Of a stretch of 64,000 bases of DNA, positions 23,301 through 34,376 are shown one piece after another (the first letter of the stretch is position 1; each line of letters begins with the position of its first letter). The position numbers and the translations under genes are program-made. Location of the stretch: the NCBI RefSeq assembly GCF_041381155.1, contig NC_091149.1, positions 11,114,609 through 11,178,608 on the forward strand. The letters run 5' to 3'. This DNA comes from Argopecten irradians (lineage: Eukaryota > Mollusca > Bivalvia > Pectinida > Pectinidae). The notes beneath the pieces were generated by a model that was not told where the DNA came from, did no database searches, and saw only the letters and a program-made list of their open reading frames with translations.

Positions 23301-26300
23301 CTAGCAAGTTCAGACACGGCGAAAGAATGTGAAGCTGTTGCCCCCCCCCCAAAAAAAAAAAAAAATTAAAAAAAATTGATGGGATTTTTCTCATCTAGGG
23401 GGACTTTAGCCTACCATCGAGAGGTCAACGATGGTTAAGAGACGTAAAAATGTAATGAATTTATAATTCCTTGTTTCTTGACGAATAACAATTATGTTTC
23501 ATCTCGTGAGATGGAAACTTGTTCGTGGTGCGAAGAAAAATATCACAGTTTCGATGGAATAAAACTATTATTCATCAAGAAAGAAGGAATATCTACGTTA
23601 TAAAAATATCAAGTATCTGTGACAAAATATAAATTAAAGATAAAAACCTTCTGTGAATACAAATGGAAGAAACAAAATTCCATGGATATGTTGCCTGCAC
23701 TACACGTTTCAGAGTTTTTCAGACAATGTTTTGCCAAAACATTGCCTGAACATAACTCACGGAAGCGTATGTTAAAACACTGTCTGAAGAATCCACAGGA
23801 GTGTTAAAGCGCTGCAGGCAATTTGCCTTTATTTTTTTCAGTTCACACGAACTCGAACTGTTTTCACTATAACCTAAGTATAATTGTCAGTGATTGCTTG
23901 TTGATATTGGAATGGATCAATATGAATATTAACAACAACAAAAAAACAAAAAAAAAAATTCGTTCATACCTACAATACTACCTACACGTGTAATACTGAC
24001 TGGTCCAGGACAATACACTCATGTCGCCTGAGGCTGCATTGCAAGGCTACCAACACATTAAAGCCTTGTGACGTCATAGCGTTAACAATTTTTTTAACAT
24101 TTTTGTTTGTTTTCAGAAACAAGGCGAAACAACGGTTATTGAACTGAAAATATTAAGCAATTTTCATGTATGGGGAATTGACTTGCAGTCCCGTTTTCTT
24201 TCGAATTGATCACAAAATGGCGGAAAATCAATGTAATGAGAATTGCAATAAAACGTCGAGTTATTTCATACGTTGATATGAAGGGTAGAGGTATTTTATC
24301 CTCGGGATCTCAAAACCCTGGTCAATATATCCTTATCGTCCATATCCACATATAAAACAATTTGTGAACCCGAGAGTAGAATATTCTTATCCTTCCTATC
24401 CACTTATGAAGGAGTATTTTTCTTTCATACCTCGACGTTTTATTGCAATTTTACAACTATAATATTCCGCCATTTTGAAATAAATTCAAAGAAATCCACG
24501 ATTGAAAGTTAATTTTTTATACATGAAAAATAACATGATATTTTCAACAAAAAATCCGTTGTTTGCATCTTTTATGGTAAAACCAGTCACGTTTGTTGAA
24601 AAAATGTTTAAATGTTACCGAGGAAATAGAAATTGTGTTGACGCCGTGACGTCACGAGGCTTTATTGCATGGGTAGCCATGCAATACAGCCTCAGACGGC
24701 ATGAGTGTATTGCCCTGTACCAGCCAGTATTACACCCGCAGGTATGAAAGAAAATGGACTTCTGAACTAATTCAGCTTTCAAACAATAGACTTAAAAGAT
24801 AGATAGAGTATAACTAGATCACAGGCTAGGAGCTCCATCAAGAACAAAGCATATCCAAAGCATATCCATTCTTAAAGTGAATAGTCGGGCAAAGAAAACC
24901 AGTCTAAATGCGTTCATTGGCCTTCCAAAAGTTCTAACATATTAATACGACGGCCAAGTTCTGCTTAGTTTCCCAGTTATGACCATTGAAATAAAGAAAA
25001 GTTGAAAGCATTGAAAGCGATGCTGCGTGGAAATGTAACCACGGACATAGTCAGCCAGGAGGACGTTTTAGAATTTCCATACTTTAAATTAATTTCTTCG
25101 TACGCAGACAGATTTTGACGAGAGATTTTATTTTTCCATTTCATAAGAAATTAAACTGGATACATTCACACCATTTTTACCGACTTTAGCCATCCTTGCC
25201 CGACTGTTCAATTTAAAGAGCTTAGGAATATTGATTACAATTATCCTTGATGGTATATACATTTTTGGGTTGATATGAGAATCTGTTATGTAACCTGTGT
25301 CGAAATTATTCCTAGGCTAGAAGAAATTTCATATTATCCTTAAGAAAACACTTGCGAAGTTAAGGAAAGTACATTTACTTAAGATTTATTCCCGATAACT
25401 AATGTTATGCTTTCCTATCGAAAATGTGTAGTTAAGGAATTCATAAAATATAAGGAATGTTGATAAAACTGGACCTTGTTTTGCTTATAAATTTTGCGTG
25501 TTTTGTATTTTAGTTTAATGTTTTAAAAGTTTTGCTTTTGCTCAAATAATGAGAACTATGTAAATTCGAGGATGTTGGTGAGGTATAAAGTGTAACTCCA
25601 GTGAAAATATCATTTTGATTGTAATATCACTATTTTTGTGCACACAGATGACGTCATAGTTTTGTATAGAAATATGACGTTATGCTCACAAAACTACAAC
25701 TTAATAATCGCGAAACTTTGGCGGAACTAGTAGTGATGATCTTTTGTAAATGGAAGCGAAAAAACAAATGTGTTCAAAAGAATATTTTATGTTGCTTTAT
25801 GAATATCAGTAATATTTAATCTCGACTCTTTTTTTGCATTTGATTTACATTTTTTTTACTTTACTTTATGGTTTTATTTTTTTTTTCATATTTACATATC
25901 TTAAATTCGAAAATATCCGTATTTGTCTAATTTTCTTCATGATTCAGAAGAATATTTAAAAAAAAACAATCCGTTGTAAATCATGCAGAGACAGGACTAA
26001 ATCGAAGTCAACATGAGCGATAAGAATTCGGAAATTATTGATATGAATCAAATAAATAGTGGATATCGCTAGGTGGGTCCCACTTAGTCAAACAAGCCGA
26101 AGTTGACCGACATTGTAACGTCGTTGCCGAGAACGTCATTTGACTACCGTAACAACGTAATGTCTGTCCGAATTCCCGACTTCCGTTTGAAAATAATCGT
26201 AACTTTTATGGCGACCAGTTTAAATTGAAGGCATGTTTATTAGTATCGACTTTCAACAACCGCTCTACCAAAGTTATAAAGAAATCGTTATAAATATTCT

Positions 26301-29300
26301 TTAATATAACTTAATTTTTTACAACATTTACAAATACTACCAATATCGGTGTCGAATCTAACTTGACGTTTTGTTGACAGTTACATGTATGAATAGCGTG
26401 TTTTTAAATGAGACCTCTACCTTAGGCCCTCAATGACCAGTTTTGAATTAATATTTTATCATCTATAAAAAAATCCACATGATGATCTCTGAAAACAGTT
26501 TATTGTTGGTTGCATTTGAATAAAAACGATCAAATTAATCACGTGTTATCAACACGCCCGAAGCATTTTTAGGTTCATCAAATAGTAAACAATATATTAA
26601 TCATTTGTTTACAATGTATACGTAGTGTGTGGGTTAGTTTTGGCACTGACGAGTGATTGTTGACAGGATGTTATTACTTCTCTATAGTAAAACGTGAAAG
26701 TAATACAACCCAACCCGGAAACGTTCATCGTAAATGAATAATTGAAAAAAAAATTAGCCAATCAAAAATAATTATTTTGTTTGTTCACCACCAATCAAAG
26801 TTTGTGTTTACCAATTTCAGTAATATTGTATGGGCTGATTTAAATGCGTTCTGCATTAAACCGAAAACGAAATTAAAAATTAAATTTTAAAATTATTGCT
26901 TGTAGCGTGAGTGTAATGTCTTATAGAATAATCAAATCTATAAAATTCAATATTTGCTTAATACAATAAATAATAGCTCTTTAGTCAGTTTGGCGTTCTG
27001 TTTGTTTTGTTTGTTTGTTGTTTGTTTGTTGGTTGTGTTTTTCTGATAAGGAGATCAACTGGTAATTGATATGATAAAATACTGTACAACAACAATATGT
27101 TATATTTAGTTCTTCTACATTTATGAAATTACCAGTATGTTAATCGTGTTACATTGTATAACAATATATGAATTTTCAAAACTACATCGTTTGGTTAATA
27201 TAAAATATTAAAGATGCTCCACCGCCGACAAAGCATAAACAGTACCCATCATTTGAACAATAACTGATGTATAATCGTATTTATAGGTGTCTAATGAACA
27301 CAAAAATGCATAAAAATAATTCAGTTTGCTTTTGGTGCATGCATAATCAGAACTTAATTCCATGTAGGGTATAGTGCCATAATTTTTTTTTCGGTACGCA
27401 ATTAATTATTTTAAAGATTTTTTTCTTGAATTAAAATAAGAAGCTCAAACTTTTCAATGGTGGTAATTTTGTAAAGTAAGTAACTTTTGTAACTGCAACA
27501 AAATACTCACTTGTCATTTACGAAATATTATCAACACTGACTTAACCGACACCTGTCTTATCCGACATATTACAAACACTGACTGTACCGACACCTGTCT
27601 TATCCGACATATTACAAACACCGACTGTACTGACACCTATCTTATACGACATTTTACAAACGTTGACTTTACCGACACCTGTCATATACGAAATATTACC
27701 AACACTGACTTCACCGATACCTGTCTTATTCGACATATTACCAACACTGACTTTACTGACACCTGTCGTTTCCGACATATTACCAACACTAATTTTACCT
27801 ATACCTGTCTTATTCGACATATTATCAACACTGACTTTACCGACACCTGTCTTATCCGACACATTTGCTCAGCCCCACAGCCTGTCTTTAAAGTCAGGAT
27901 TCACTCTACTACCATTACAATAACCAGGTAATTGTGAGTGATGAAGTGGTGTATCTTGACGAAAAGCGATCTCAAACATGTAAAATCATTACTGTGATGA
28001 TCCCATAAACTACATTCCTTACGACTTATTGACCACAGACAGTATGAGCATAGCTACTGACCGAATGAATTAAAATGTGTTTTAGTTTTTTTTATAAATA
28101 TTAAGAACTTCCATATGTTTAACTAAAGTTTGCATATTTGTAATTAAGACTGTTTTGTTTATTCCAGGGCTTGAAGTCCAACATGTCTGTGAGGGTAATG
28201 AAAAAACAATAAATTGTAGCAATAGGAGGATATTAATACACAGCGCTAGATACGGACGATTTGATAGCGTTACCTGTCCTCATCCATATATGGCAAACGT
28301 TGGATGTGGTACAGATGGCGTAGACGAAATCCGCTCTAGATGTAATGGAAGGCCAATATGTCGATTGGAAGCTTTGAATAACCTTTTTACCGATCCCTGC
28401 CCGAATACCTACAAATACCTCGAGGTCAACTATACATGTATGATGGAAGGTAAGTCACTATGAAATAGAGAGGGGTTCCATCTCGGGTATGATATCTTTA
28501 TTTCACGTTGTGTTATCTTTTATCTAATCTCCATTGTCTACCATGTGTTTTTATATCAGACGATAAACAAGGGAAAATGCAAACTGAAGACAAGAATAAC
28601 AGTTTCAGGGAGGGTTGAATTGGATGTGAGTTCTTATTTCCTATTTCCGTTTGATAAACGGAACTAGGAACCAGACGCGAATTCCGTTTAACTTAAACGG
28701 AACTAGGAACCAGACCCAAATTCCGTTTAACTTAAACGGAACTAGGAACCAGACCCGAATTCCGTTTATTAAAAGTGGTATTCTTCCAGAATATGATTTA
28801 TCACATAAATTGCTTGTCCAGCCATGTCATACGGCCATGTCATAAATATCGTAAGACACATGTGTAATAACACTATTATGACGTCACAGGTAGTGTTGAT
28901 GTCTTAATATATATATGACGTTGCACGATTGTCTCAGTAGACGGGAACGTCACATACGTGCCGGATTTTCTACTGTTTTATATAGAGACAAAATTTAAAG
29001 TTTTGCTTATATTTCTATTTATAGAAGTTATATGATAAATAGAATCTTTCATTTGTGACTATGGGATATGAAATTTATCAGACTTGTTAAATAATTTAAT
29101 ATGCCACTCGCCTGAAGGCTCAAGGCATATCAAATTATTGAACTCGTTTGATAAATTTCATATCACATAGCCATTCATGTAAGATCTTCTCTTTAAATCA
29201 TAATACCACAACTGTCCAGGGAAAGAATAATGTGCAAATAAATATGGTCATCTTCTGACTCTTTTTTAAAATACGGATTTCTTTCATGTTTCCCTTGAAT

Positions 29301-30849
29301 CCAGCTTCTAGTATGTATGGAAAGTTCACCAATCTGAGACTTTTGTATCTTCCCCTTGTTATAACACCACATATCATATAGCCGTTTTTTCCGTGGGCCA
29401 AAATTTTGATCTTAAAACTTGAATATCAAATTTTATCGAATTTAGATTTTCGCAATATGAATTTTAAAGGTATATACCATTAAGCTATTTCTTATTATTG
29501 CGCGGATCAAAATTTCGCGATTATAGCAATGTGCCGCGAAAGCGTGAACATATCATCCCCGCGAAAATAAGAGACGATACGGTATCATGTTAAATATGTT
29601 TATTTGATGGTTTTAAAATAGGTTCGAGATAGGTTTAAATATATCAATCAATATTATCTATTTATAGATATGCATTAAAGATCATAAACGATATAATTAA
29701 GTATAAGACATGTTTACAGATATTGAAAATTGAATGCAAATATGCAGAAACCTAATCTTAACTACATCGTTTACTACATTACAAAATGTTATAAATGAAA
29801 AATAAATAGATCACAGATAATTTTTAAATACAAATAAATATTCAAGTTATGGCTCAGAACCGTAGCTACATCTCGGACTAAAAGCGAAAATATAAAATTC
29901 AAATATAATAGAAACACAATTGCACATTAACACATCTGTGTTCCATTTAACAATTGAAAATTATAAAAATGTTGCTTGAAAGCATTTAATGTCATATCCA
30001 TCAATACTGGTACATGTTACATGTAGTAATAATAATCAAACAAAATGAGCACTGGAGTTTAGTTGATTACATAAGTCAAGATAAGAACGAATATACGTAC
30101 CCGGCCTACAATACTTCTACAAACGACACCATTATCTGTCTAGAGGTATTTTGAGGTGGAATATTACAGCTAAAGCCTCGATTTTTTCAGGGAATCCGAG
30201 GGATAATCTAAAAACTATATTGTTCAACAAGGGCAATATAAACACAGCATGATAAATATTGAAGAAGTTTTATTTTATTCAATTCACTTCATGAAAATAT
30301 TTTGTGGAATAAATTTCAGAAACAACAACAAAGGCTTTAACTACGATAACATCAACCAGCATAATTACGACCACTCCAGCTACTACCACTGAACTGACGA
30401 CCACTCCAGCTACTACCACTGAACTGACGACCACTCCATCCACAAACACTGAGACGTCCAACAAGCCACAAAATTCAGACATGACTACAGCTGTAGCAAT
30501 TGTTGAAACAGCAGATCCTTACTACATAACCGTCCCATCTCAACATGTTAACACCAGCTGTTGTGCTTGTTTTTACAAAAGGACAAATCAAACATGCCCG
30601 GAAGGCGATCTTCCATGTCTGCTTGAATTCCTAAAACGGGAACTACTTCTCAAGACGTCTACACTCTCATTGTATAAGCGAACAAAAATTAGTGCCTATG
30701 ATGGACGCACCTCCTCAGCTGTTATTGGCCTGTCTGGTGTCATCATTATAGCCACTGCTTTATCGTTAATAGTGATACCTGATTTCATAGTTTTCCTGAA
30801 GTTACTTTACACAAAATACAGGAAAAAAACAAAACGCTGCCCTGTCTGA
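20330..30849 (+). CDS. SUEL-lectin-domain type I membrane protein, copy 1 (three exons)
   Basis: Join of 20330-20390, 28168-28449 and 30320-30849: 873 nt, 290 residues, both introns in phase 1 with GT/AG ends. Order of parts: signal peptide (1-20), rhamnose-binding-lectin (SUEL) domain (about 22-112, eight Cys), Thr/Pro/Ser stalk (about 117-168), Cys-containing juxtamembrane region (about 190-245), membrane helix (about 248-274) and basic tail ending CPV. This predicts a cell-surface carbohydrate-binding protein with one lectin domain. Soluble family members usually have two or three such domains and no anchor. A role in adhesion or microbe recognition is known for the family and only inferred here. 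Intron 1 is 7.8 kb and full of repeats. The gene model rests on reading frame, splice signals and the parallel structure of copy 2. Confidence 0.88.
21294..21416. repeat. Hairpin with 34 bp arms
   Basis: Arms 21294-21327 and 21383-21416 are reverse complements with one mismatch (core GACAGGGATATCTCAACCC). The loop contains a second imperfect inverted repeat around GGCTGGTCAAGCC. Confidence 0.88.
21395..21897 (+). repeat. Two direct copies of a segment beside the hairpin
   Basis: The segment from CCTGTCCACTTGACAGA to GAGCTGTCTTACACCCCC occurs at about 21395-21620 and again at about 21667-21897, with changes. It includes AAAATTRATT, GCACGMCGCGGYTACGC and GTGTGAGCTGTCTTACACC. This is unit-1-specific insertion sequence in intron 1. 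Confidence 0.7.
21985..22270 (-). pseudogene. Possible retroelement gag remnant with a zinc-knuckle-like motif
   Basis: On the minus strand one frame reads PGLCFQCDTEHWSVVCP (about 22006-22052), close to the CX2CX4HX4C knuckle but one residue short. It is preceded by a charged stretch (AEGRAERKVKADEANG) and an in-frame stop. Such a layout occurs in gag-like proteins of retroelements. The fragment is small and the assignment weak. Confidence 0.3.
22764..23030 (+). mobile_element. SINE family S2 copy in intron 1 of lectin gene 1
   Basis: It runs from GGGAGTGGGACGACTGG through CAGTATAATGTGACCGG, GGCATGCTTCAGTGATATAA and CCGCAGTCTCCC to ACACGACCCTGGCTGTTAAT. The SINE at 42400-42660 occupies the same relative place in unit 2, with matching flanks, so it was inserted before the duplication. 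Confidence 0.85.
23466..23590. repeat. Large imperfect hairpin in intron 1
   Basis: Arms of about 40 bp (ATTCCTTGTTTCTTGACGAA at left, TTCATCAAGAAAGAAGGAAT at right). The tip reads GTGGTGCGAAG. The counterpart in unit 2 is 43152-43275. Confidence 0.75.
23968..24750. repeat. Two family-B arms back to back (copies 3 and 4)
   Basis: A minus-oriented arm (23968-24340) meets a plus-oriented arm (24359-24745) at their hairpin ends. Each outer end carries the AATACTGRCTGGTC motif, so the whole is an inverted repeat of about 780 bp. Unit 2 has only the first arm (43700-44150). Confidence 0.75.
24751..27207. other. Intron 1 of lectin gene 1, no recognised gene
   Basis: About 24760-25740 matches 44300-45360 in unit 2 apart from insertions. 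25750-27200 is largely unit-1-specific and AT-rich, with a (TTTG)n run at about 27000-27035. No coding exon was detected. Confidence 0.5.
27208..27505 (-). mobile_element. MITE family A, copy 3 (truncated)
   Basis: It starts with TAAAGATGCTCCACCGCCGACA and continues with the right-end version of the family body (CCATCATTTGAACAATAACTG). It breaks off before its other terminus, where the 42 bp minisatellite begins. Confidence 0.75.
27541..27870. repeat. 42 bp minisatellite in intron 1, about 8 units
   Basis: The unit starts CGACACCTGTCTTATCCGAC and continues with a TATTACMAACACTGACT segment. Because 42 is a multiple of three, both strands stay open and give 14-residue repeats. It ends about 300 bp before the lectin exon. 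Unit 2 keeps only about two units (46985-47075), so the array expanded or contracted after the duplication. Confidence 0.9.
28168..28449 (+). CDS. Lectin gene 1, exon 2: SUEL/rhamnose-binding lectin domain
   Basis: A 282 nt exon between TTCCAG and GTAAGT, phase 1 at both ends, coding almost exactly one lectin domain. Family landmarks: CEG at the first Cys, ILIHSARYGRFD (the ANYGR-like motif) and DPCPNTYKYLEVNYTC at the end. Eight Cys are present, as expected. The usual Gly before TYKYL is Asn here, while copy 2 keeps Gly. In known structures of the family this Gly/Lys strand and the first-Cys Glu contact rhamnose, so sugar preference may be altered. Confidence 0.93.
28656..28769. repeat. Three tandem 39 bp units with palindromic ends (intron 2)
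   Basis: Each unit is AAACGGAACTAGGAACCAGA, then a CCCGAATTCCGTTT stretch. AAACGGAA at one end is the reverse complement of TTCCGTTT at the other, so each unit could fold on itself. It is absent from intron 2 of copy 2. Confidence 0.85.
29061..29168. repeat. Hairpin with 45 bp imperfect arms (intron 2)
   Basis: Arms 29061-29105 and 29124-29168 pair with about six mismatches (GATATGAAATTTATCA with TGATAAATTTCATATC). The tip is CACTCGCCTGAAGGCTCAAG. It is not present in the shorter intron 2 of copy 2. Confidence 0.8.
29169..30319. other. Remainder of intron 2, lectin gene 1
   Basis: No coding exon. A GCGAAA-rich segment at about 29500-29585, ending GACGATACGGTATC, looks like a fragment of a dispersed repeat. 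The last 350 bp match the end of intron 2 in copy 2 (about 47640-47920). Confidence 0.5.
30320..30849 (+). CDS. Lectin gene 1, exon 3: Thr-rich stalk, transmembrane helix and tail
   Basis: Acceptor TTTCAG. The exon begins with a mucin-like stalk containing a 10-residue repeat (TTTPATTTEL twice, then a variant), probably O-glycosylated. Next come a Cys-rich patch (SCCACF, QTCPEGDLPCLLE), the segment KRTKISAYDGRTSSAVIG, a helix rich in Val and Ile, and tail TKYRKKTKRCPV. The stop is at 30847-30849. From ELLLKTSTL to the end, copies 1 and 2 differ by one residue. An antisense frame at 30279-30482 is a shadow of the stalk repeats. Confidence 0.9.
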
Positions 30850-31624
30850 TGACGGTGAAATATGTGTTTTGGTGGCGTCTCACAATTACAGACAGAGGTA
30901 TTAGGATTAAAGCTATTTTAACAGCATTGGTCATTTAAGGACAGTCTCCCCTGTTAGAGATATGTTGCGTGTATGCTCCATGTTTTGGGAGCCTGCCGTA
31001 TGGTAGCGTTCTGTGTCCATTTCATAGTGGGGCCATTGCTATTTTTATAGCAACATTTCACTGCACCATGCCGGAAACAAATAATACCCCCATGCATCGA
31101 AAATGTCCGAAATATAACAGTTACCCCTGCATAGATAGAAATGTTAGATAGAAGAGGATAAGAACAATTCAAAGAAAATGATACTGACATAATGTAAAGT
31201 GTAGTTTATTTTTATACGGAGACATTATATTACAATTTTTACCTTATACATATTACCAAGCATTTTTGTATAAACTCTCCAGTTGATAAGTCTTAAGAAA
31301 ACCGTTTCTTGATATTATTATTTAAACATGGGAATTGTGTGATATTATTTTATTATGCCACACAAATCTCGATGATCTCAGTTCGGTTTCTGTATATGAC
31401 GTTGACGCTATGATGTCATCCAGCAATGTAATGCAGCATACAACACAAGGAAGCAGTCGCGTCAAATGAAAATAAGTACGAGTCTTTGACTCCATTGCAA
31501 TAACAACCATTTCACGAATCATCTATGCCATTATAACAATGCAAATTGATATTTCCTTACAATACATACATACGCAGCTTTTCAATCCCTTCACAAATTA
31601 TCATTACTCATGACAAAAACATAT

Positions 31625-31869
31625 GGTTACATATGTAGTCATATGTAGCTTTATTATGAACATTTAGATATCTACTTAACTATGTAGTCATATGTAGCTT
31701 TATTATAAACATTTAAATATCTACATATGTCGCCATATGCAGCTTTATTATGAAACATTTAAATATCTACATATGTCGCCATATGCAGCTTTATTATGAA
31801 TGATTAAGATATTACCATACGTAACCATATGTAGCTTTAAATTTATTATGAACATTTTAAATATCTTGC
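31625..31869. repeat. Tandem repeat, about 45-49 bp, five units
   Basis: Units are built on CATATGTAGCTTTATTATGA followed by an ACATTTAAATATCTACAT stretch. Non-coding. Confidence 0.85.
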
Positions 31870-32034
31870 ATATATCGTGTAAATAATTGGTTATATACTA
31901 GTGGGGCGACACCTGAAGGAGTGTCGCAGATTAAATGAAGAGACTTGCGAAAGGGAGATAACTCTTGGAGCGATTTCATTATGTTAGGTAATCATATCAC
32001 AGTTTGAAGTAAATTGAAGTAGATCTGATCAAAG

Positions 32035-33190
32035 AGAAGAGGCCCAAGTGCCTTAACGGTCATCTGAGTTCAAATAAAGAATGAAACAAAGACATATGAA
32101 CACTATACAAATGCTCATCAGGCTCTTGAAATCAGTCAATGATTATATCAATTTGACCTTTCAGTTTTTGATTCCATTACATCTGTGACATTTCCTATGA
32201 AAAAAGAGCAAATTATACTCATTAATGTGTTTTTCCTATATAAACTAAAGTACATTTGACCCCCTTCCCAGAGAAAAATCAGAGACCCAAAGACCACTAA
32301 TATATGAAGAGCATTTGGTTCCATCATATCTTTGAATTCAGAATATGATTTTTTTTTAATTTTAGGCATTTTGATCCCTTTTGGCTCAACCCTCTGGCCC
32401 CTGGGAGTCAGCCAGGGAAATGCTATCTCAGGCTAATAACTCCATTCAAGTTTGACTCCTTTCTGAAAAATTAGCAAATAAATGTATTATTCCTAAATAA
32501 ACTATAGTTAATTTGACCCCGCTCCCTTGGGAAAATCTGAGAAATTCCTTGAAATTCACAATTTTTGTACAGGGCCTTGGGACCTTTAACTCCATGAAGA
32601 GATTTTGATTCTACCACATCTGCGAGTGGAGAAGACGATTTTTGAAATTTTAGCACTTTTGACTCTTTTTGGCCCGCCCCTCTTCCCCAAGGGGGCCAGC
32701 TATGACCAATATGGATATGATGTTAAACTGCTATCTAAGGCTAATACTTCTAACCAAGTTTGACTCATTTCCTGTGAAAATTGAGCAAATAATGCTCATA
32801 AATGTGTTTTTCCTGTATAAACTCTAGTAAATTTGACCCCCTCCCTATGGGGAAATTTGAGACCCAAGGGCCATGAAATTCACAATTTTTTGTAGAGGGC
32901 CTTTGAATCTTTCAAATTATGAAGAGTATTTGATTCCACCGCATCTCAAGTGGAGAAGAAGATTTTTGAAATTTCAGTCAATTTTACCCCTTTTGGCCCC
33001 CTCCCAAAGCCCCCTGAGAAGTGGGGACCATATAATTCACGATTTGGATTGGCCTTATGCCTTAAAAGGTGTGTGCAAAATTTCGTTGAATTTTCTTCAG
33101 CAGTTTTGGAAAAGAAGTCGAAAATGTAAATTGTTTACGAACAACAACGGACAAAAGGCGATTAGACTTGCTATACCTTATATAGTGTAT
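32035..33190. repeat. Dispersed element with three internal repeats (AGAGGCCCAAGTGCC start)
   Basis: It begins AGAGGCCCAAGTGCCTTAAC. It then repeats three times a segment of roughly 300 bp with TTTGACTCATTTCCTGTGAA, TAAACTATAGTTAATTTGAC and TTTTGGCCCCCTCCC-like blocks (about 32150, 32450 and 32755). I believe this start occurs widely in bivalve repeats, but that is from memory. No intact protein is present. Confidence 0.65.
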
Positions 33191-33405
33191 ACTTATATGG
33201 CCCAAAAAACACATGTGTTTAGGGTTACATTGGCAAAAAAAATAGGGTCGGTAGGACGGGATTTTTTTTCACTCTAAGAAATGGCCGGAACCGGAGTCTG
33301 AGATCCCGACTTTTATTTTTTTTTGAGAGAGAAAAAGGGGGGAAAATAGGGAAAATAGGGTCATTAGGGTCAGTCGGGTTACACTAAACAGACAATTTTT
33401 TTGCC
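33190..33405. mobile_element. MITE-like element with GTGTTTAGGGTTAC end, second copy
   Basis: Left TGTTTAGGGTTACATTGGC, right GGGTTACACTAAACAGACAA. It is related to 3762-3890 but longer inside. It includes AATAGGGTCGGTAGGACGGG. Confidence 0.6.
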
Positions 33406-34096
33406 TCATACATACAAGAAAATCATTAGGAATATCTATGTATGACCCAGGTAATATCAGGTGTCTAGGCCTCTACTAGGTTCTAGATAAAAAGTTGCTT
33501 AAAATTTTTAGCCTATTTCAATCCCGTGGCCTTGAATAAAGGTCAAGGTCATTCATTTGAACAAACTTAGTAGCTCTTCATCCTTGATCCTAGCATATAT
33601 ATACATATAGTTATCAGATGACATTATCAGTATGTATGGACAGTATCTACATGTATGATGTAATAAATACTAAATAATCAATGACATCACTTATATCAGC
33701 ACAAATCCTAATTACACTGTTGTTCTGCCAAAATATAAACTGATTCTGATATAGTAATAATGGCATGATATCAAAGAAGTGGAAAAAGCATGCATATGAC
33801 ACCACATTTTTTGAATTTTAACCTGGAAATGTGCATTTTCATAAATAATCATTTAAAAGTCTCCGCTACCAACATTTTATCGAAGAGAATCTGTTGTATA
33901 AATAAGAAATTGATAATGATATGATTTTGGCCTGACCGAACACTCAATCTCTTTAGTCTTAAAAACACATAAGTTGTTTAGAGAACAAAAAGTCAAATCG
34001 TATTTTTACAGAATTGGGCAATTAATCAATTAATCAAGTTAAATAACCAGAAATCATGCTATATAGATTGTATGACAGCAGACACCCAATAAGTTA

Positions 34097-34376
34097 TTAT
34101 CGCATTAGTAAGTTTTTCGAATAAAACATAATATTGAAGTTCAGCTGAAATATTTAACATTAACGTTGCATACTTACCACGAAATTGAGCAATTAAGCCA
34201 ATTACCTCCCCTTACCCATCCCAAATCCTTCCATCTTATCGCATGAGTAAGCTTTTCGAATAAAACAAAAGATTGAAGTTCAGCTGAATTATTTAACGTT
34301 AACATTACATACTTACCACGAAATTGAGCAATTAAGCCAATTACCTCCCCTTACCCATCCAAAATCCTTCCAAAAT
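34097..34376. repeat. Direct tandem duplication, period 139 bp
   Basis: Two consecutive copies begin TTATCGCATTAGTAAG and TTATCGCATGAGTAAG and end CCTCCCCTTACCCATCC. They differ at a few positions only, so the duplication is recent. Confidence 0.9.

Noticed and set aside
27542..27923. Open frames of 106 codons (minus) and 86 codons (plus) with regular repeats
   Set aside because: They are products of a 42 bp minisatellite whose unit length is a multiple of three. Both strands are open and the array lies inside an intron.
28651..28845. 64-codon frame with NGTRNQT repeats as an extra lectin-gene exon
   Set aside because: It translates the 39 bp tandem repeat, is absent from copy 2, and has no good acceptor in front.
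30279..30482. Val/Ser-rich minus-strand frame of 67 codons
   Set aside because: It is the shadow of the Thr-rich stalk repeats of lectin exon 3.
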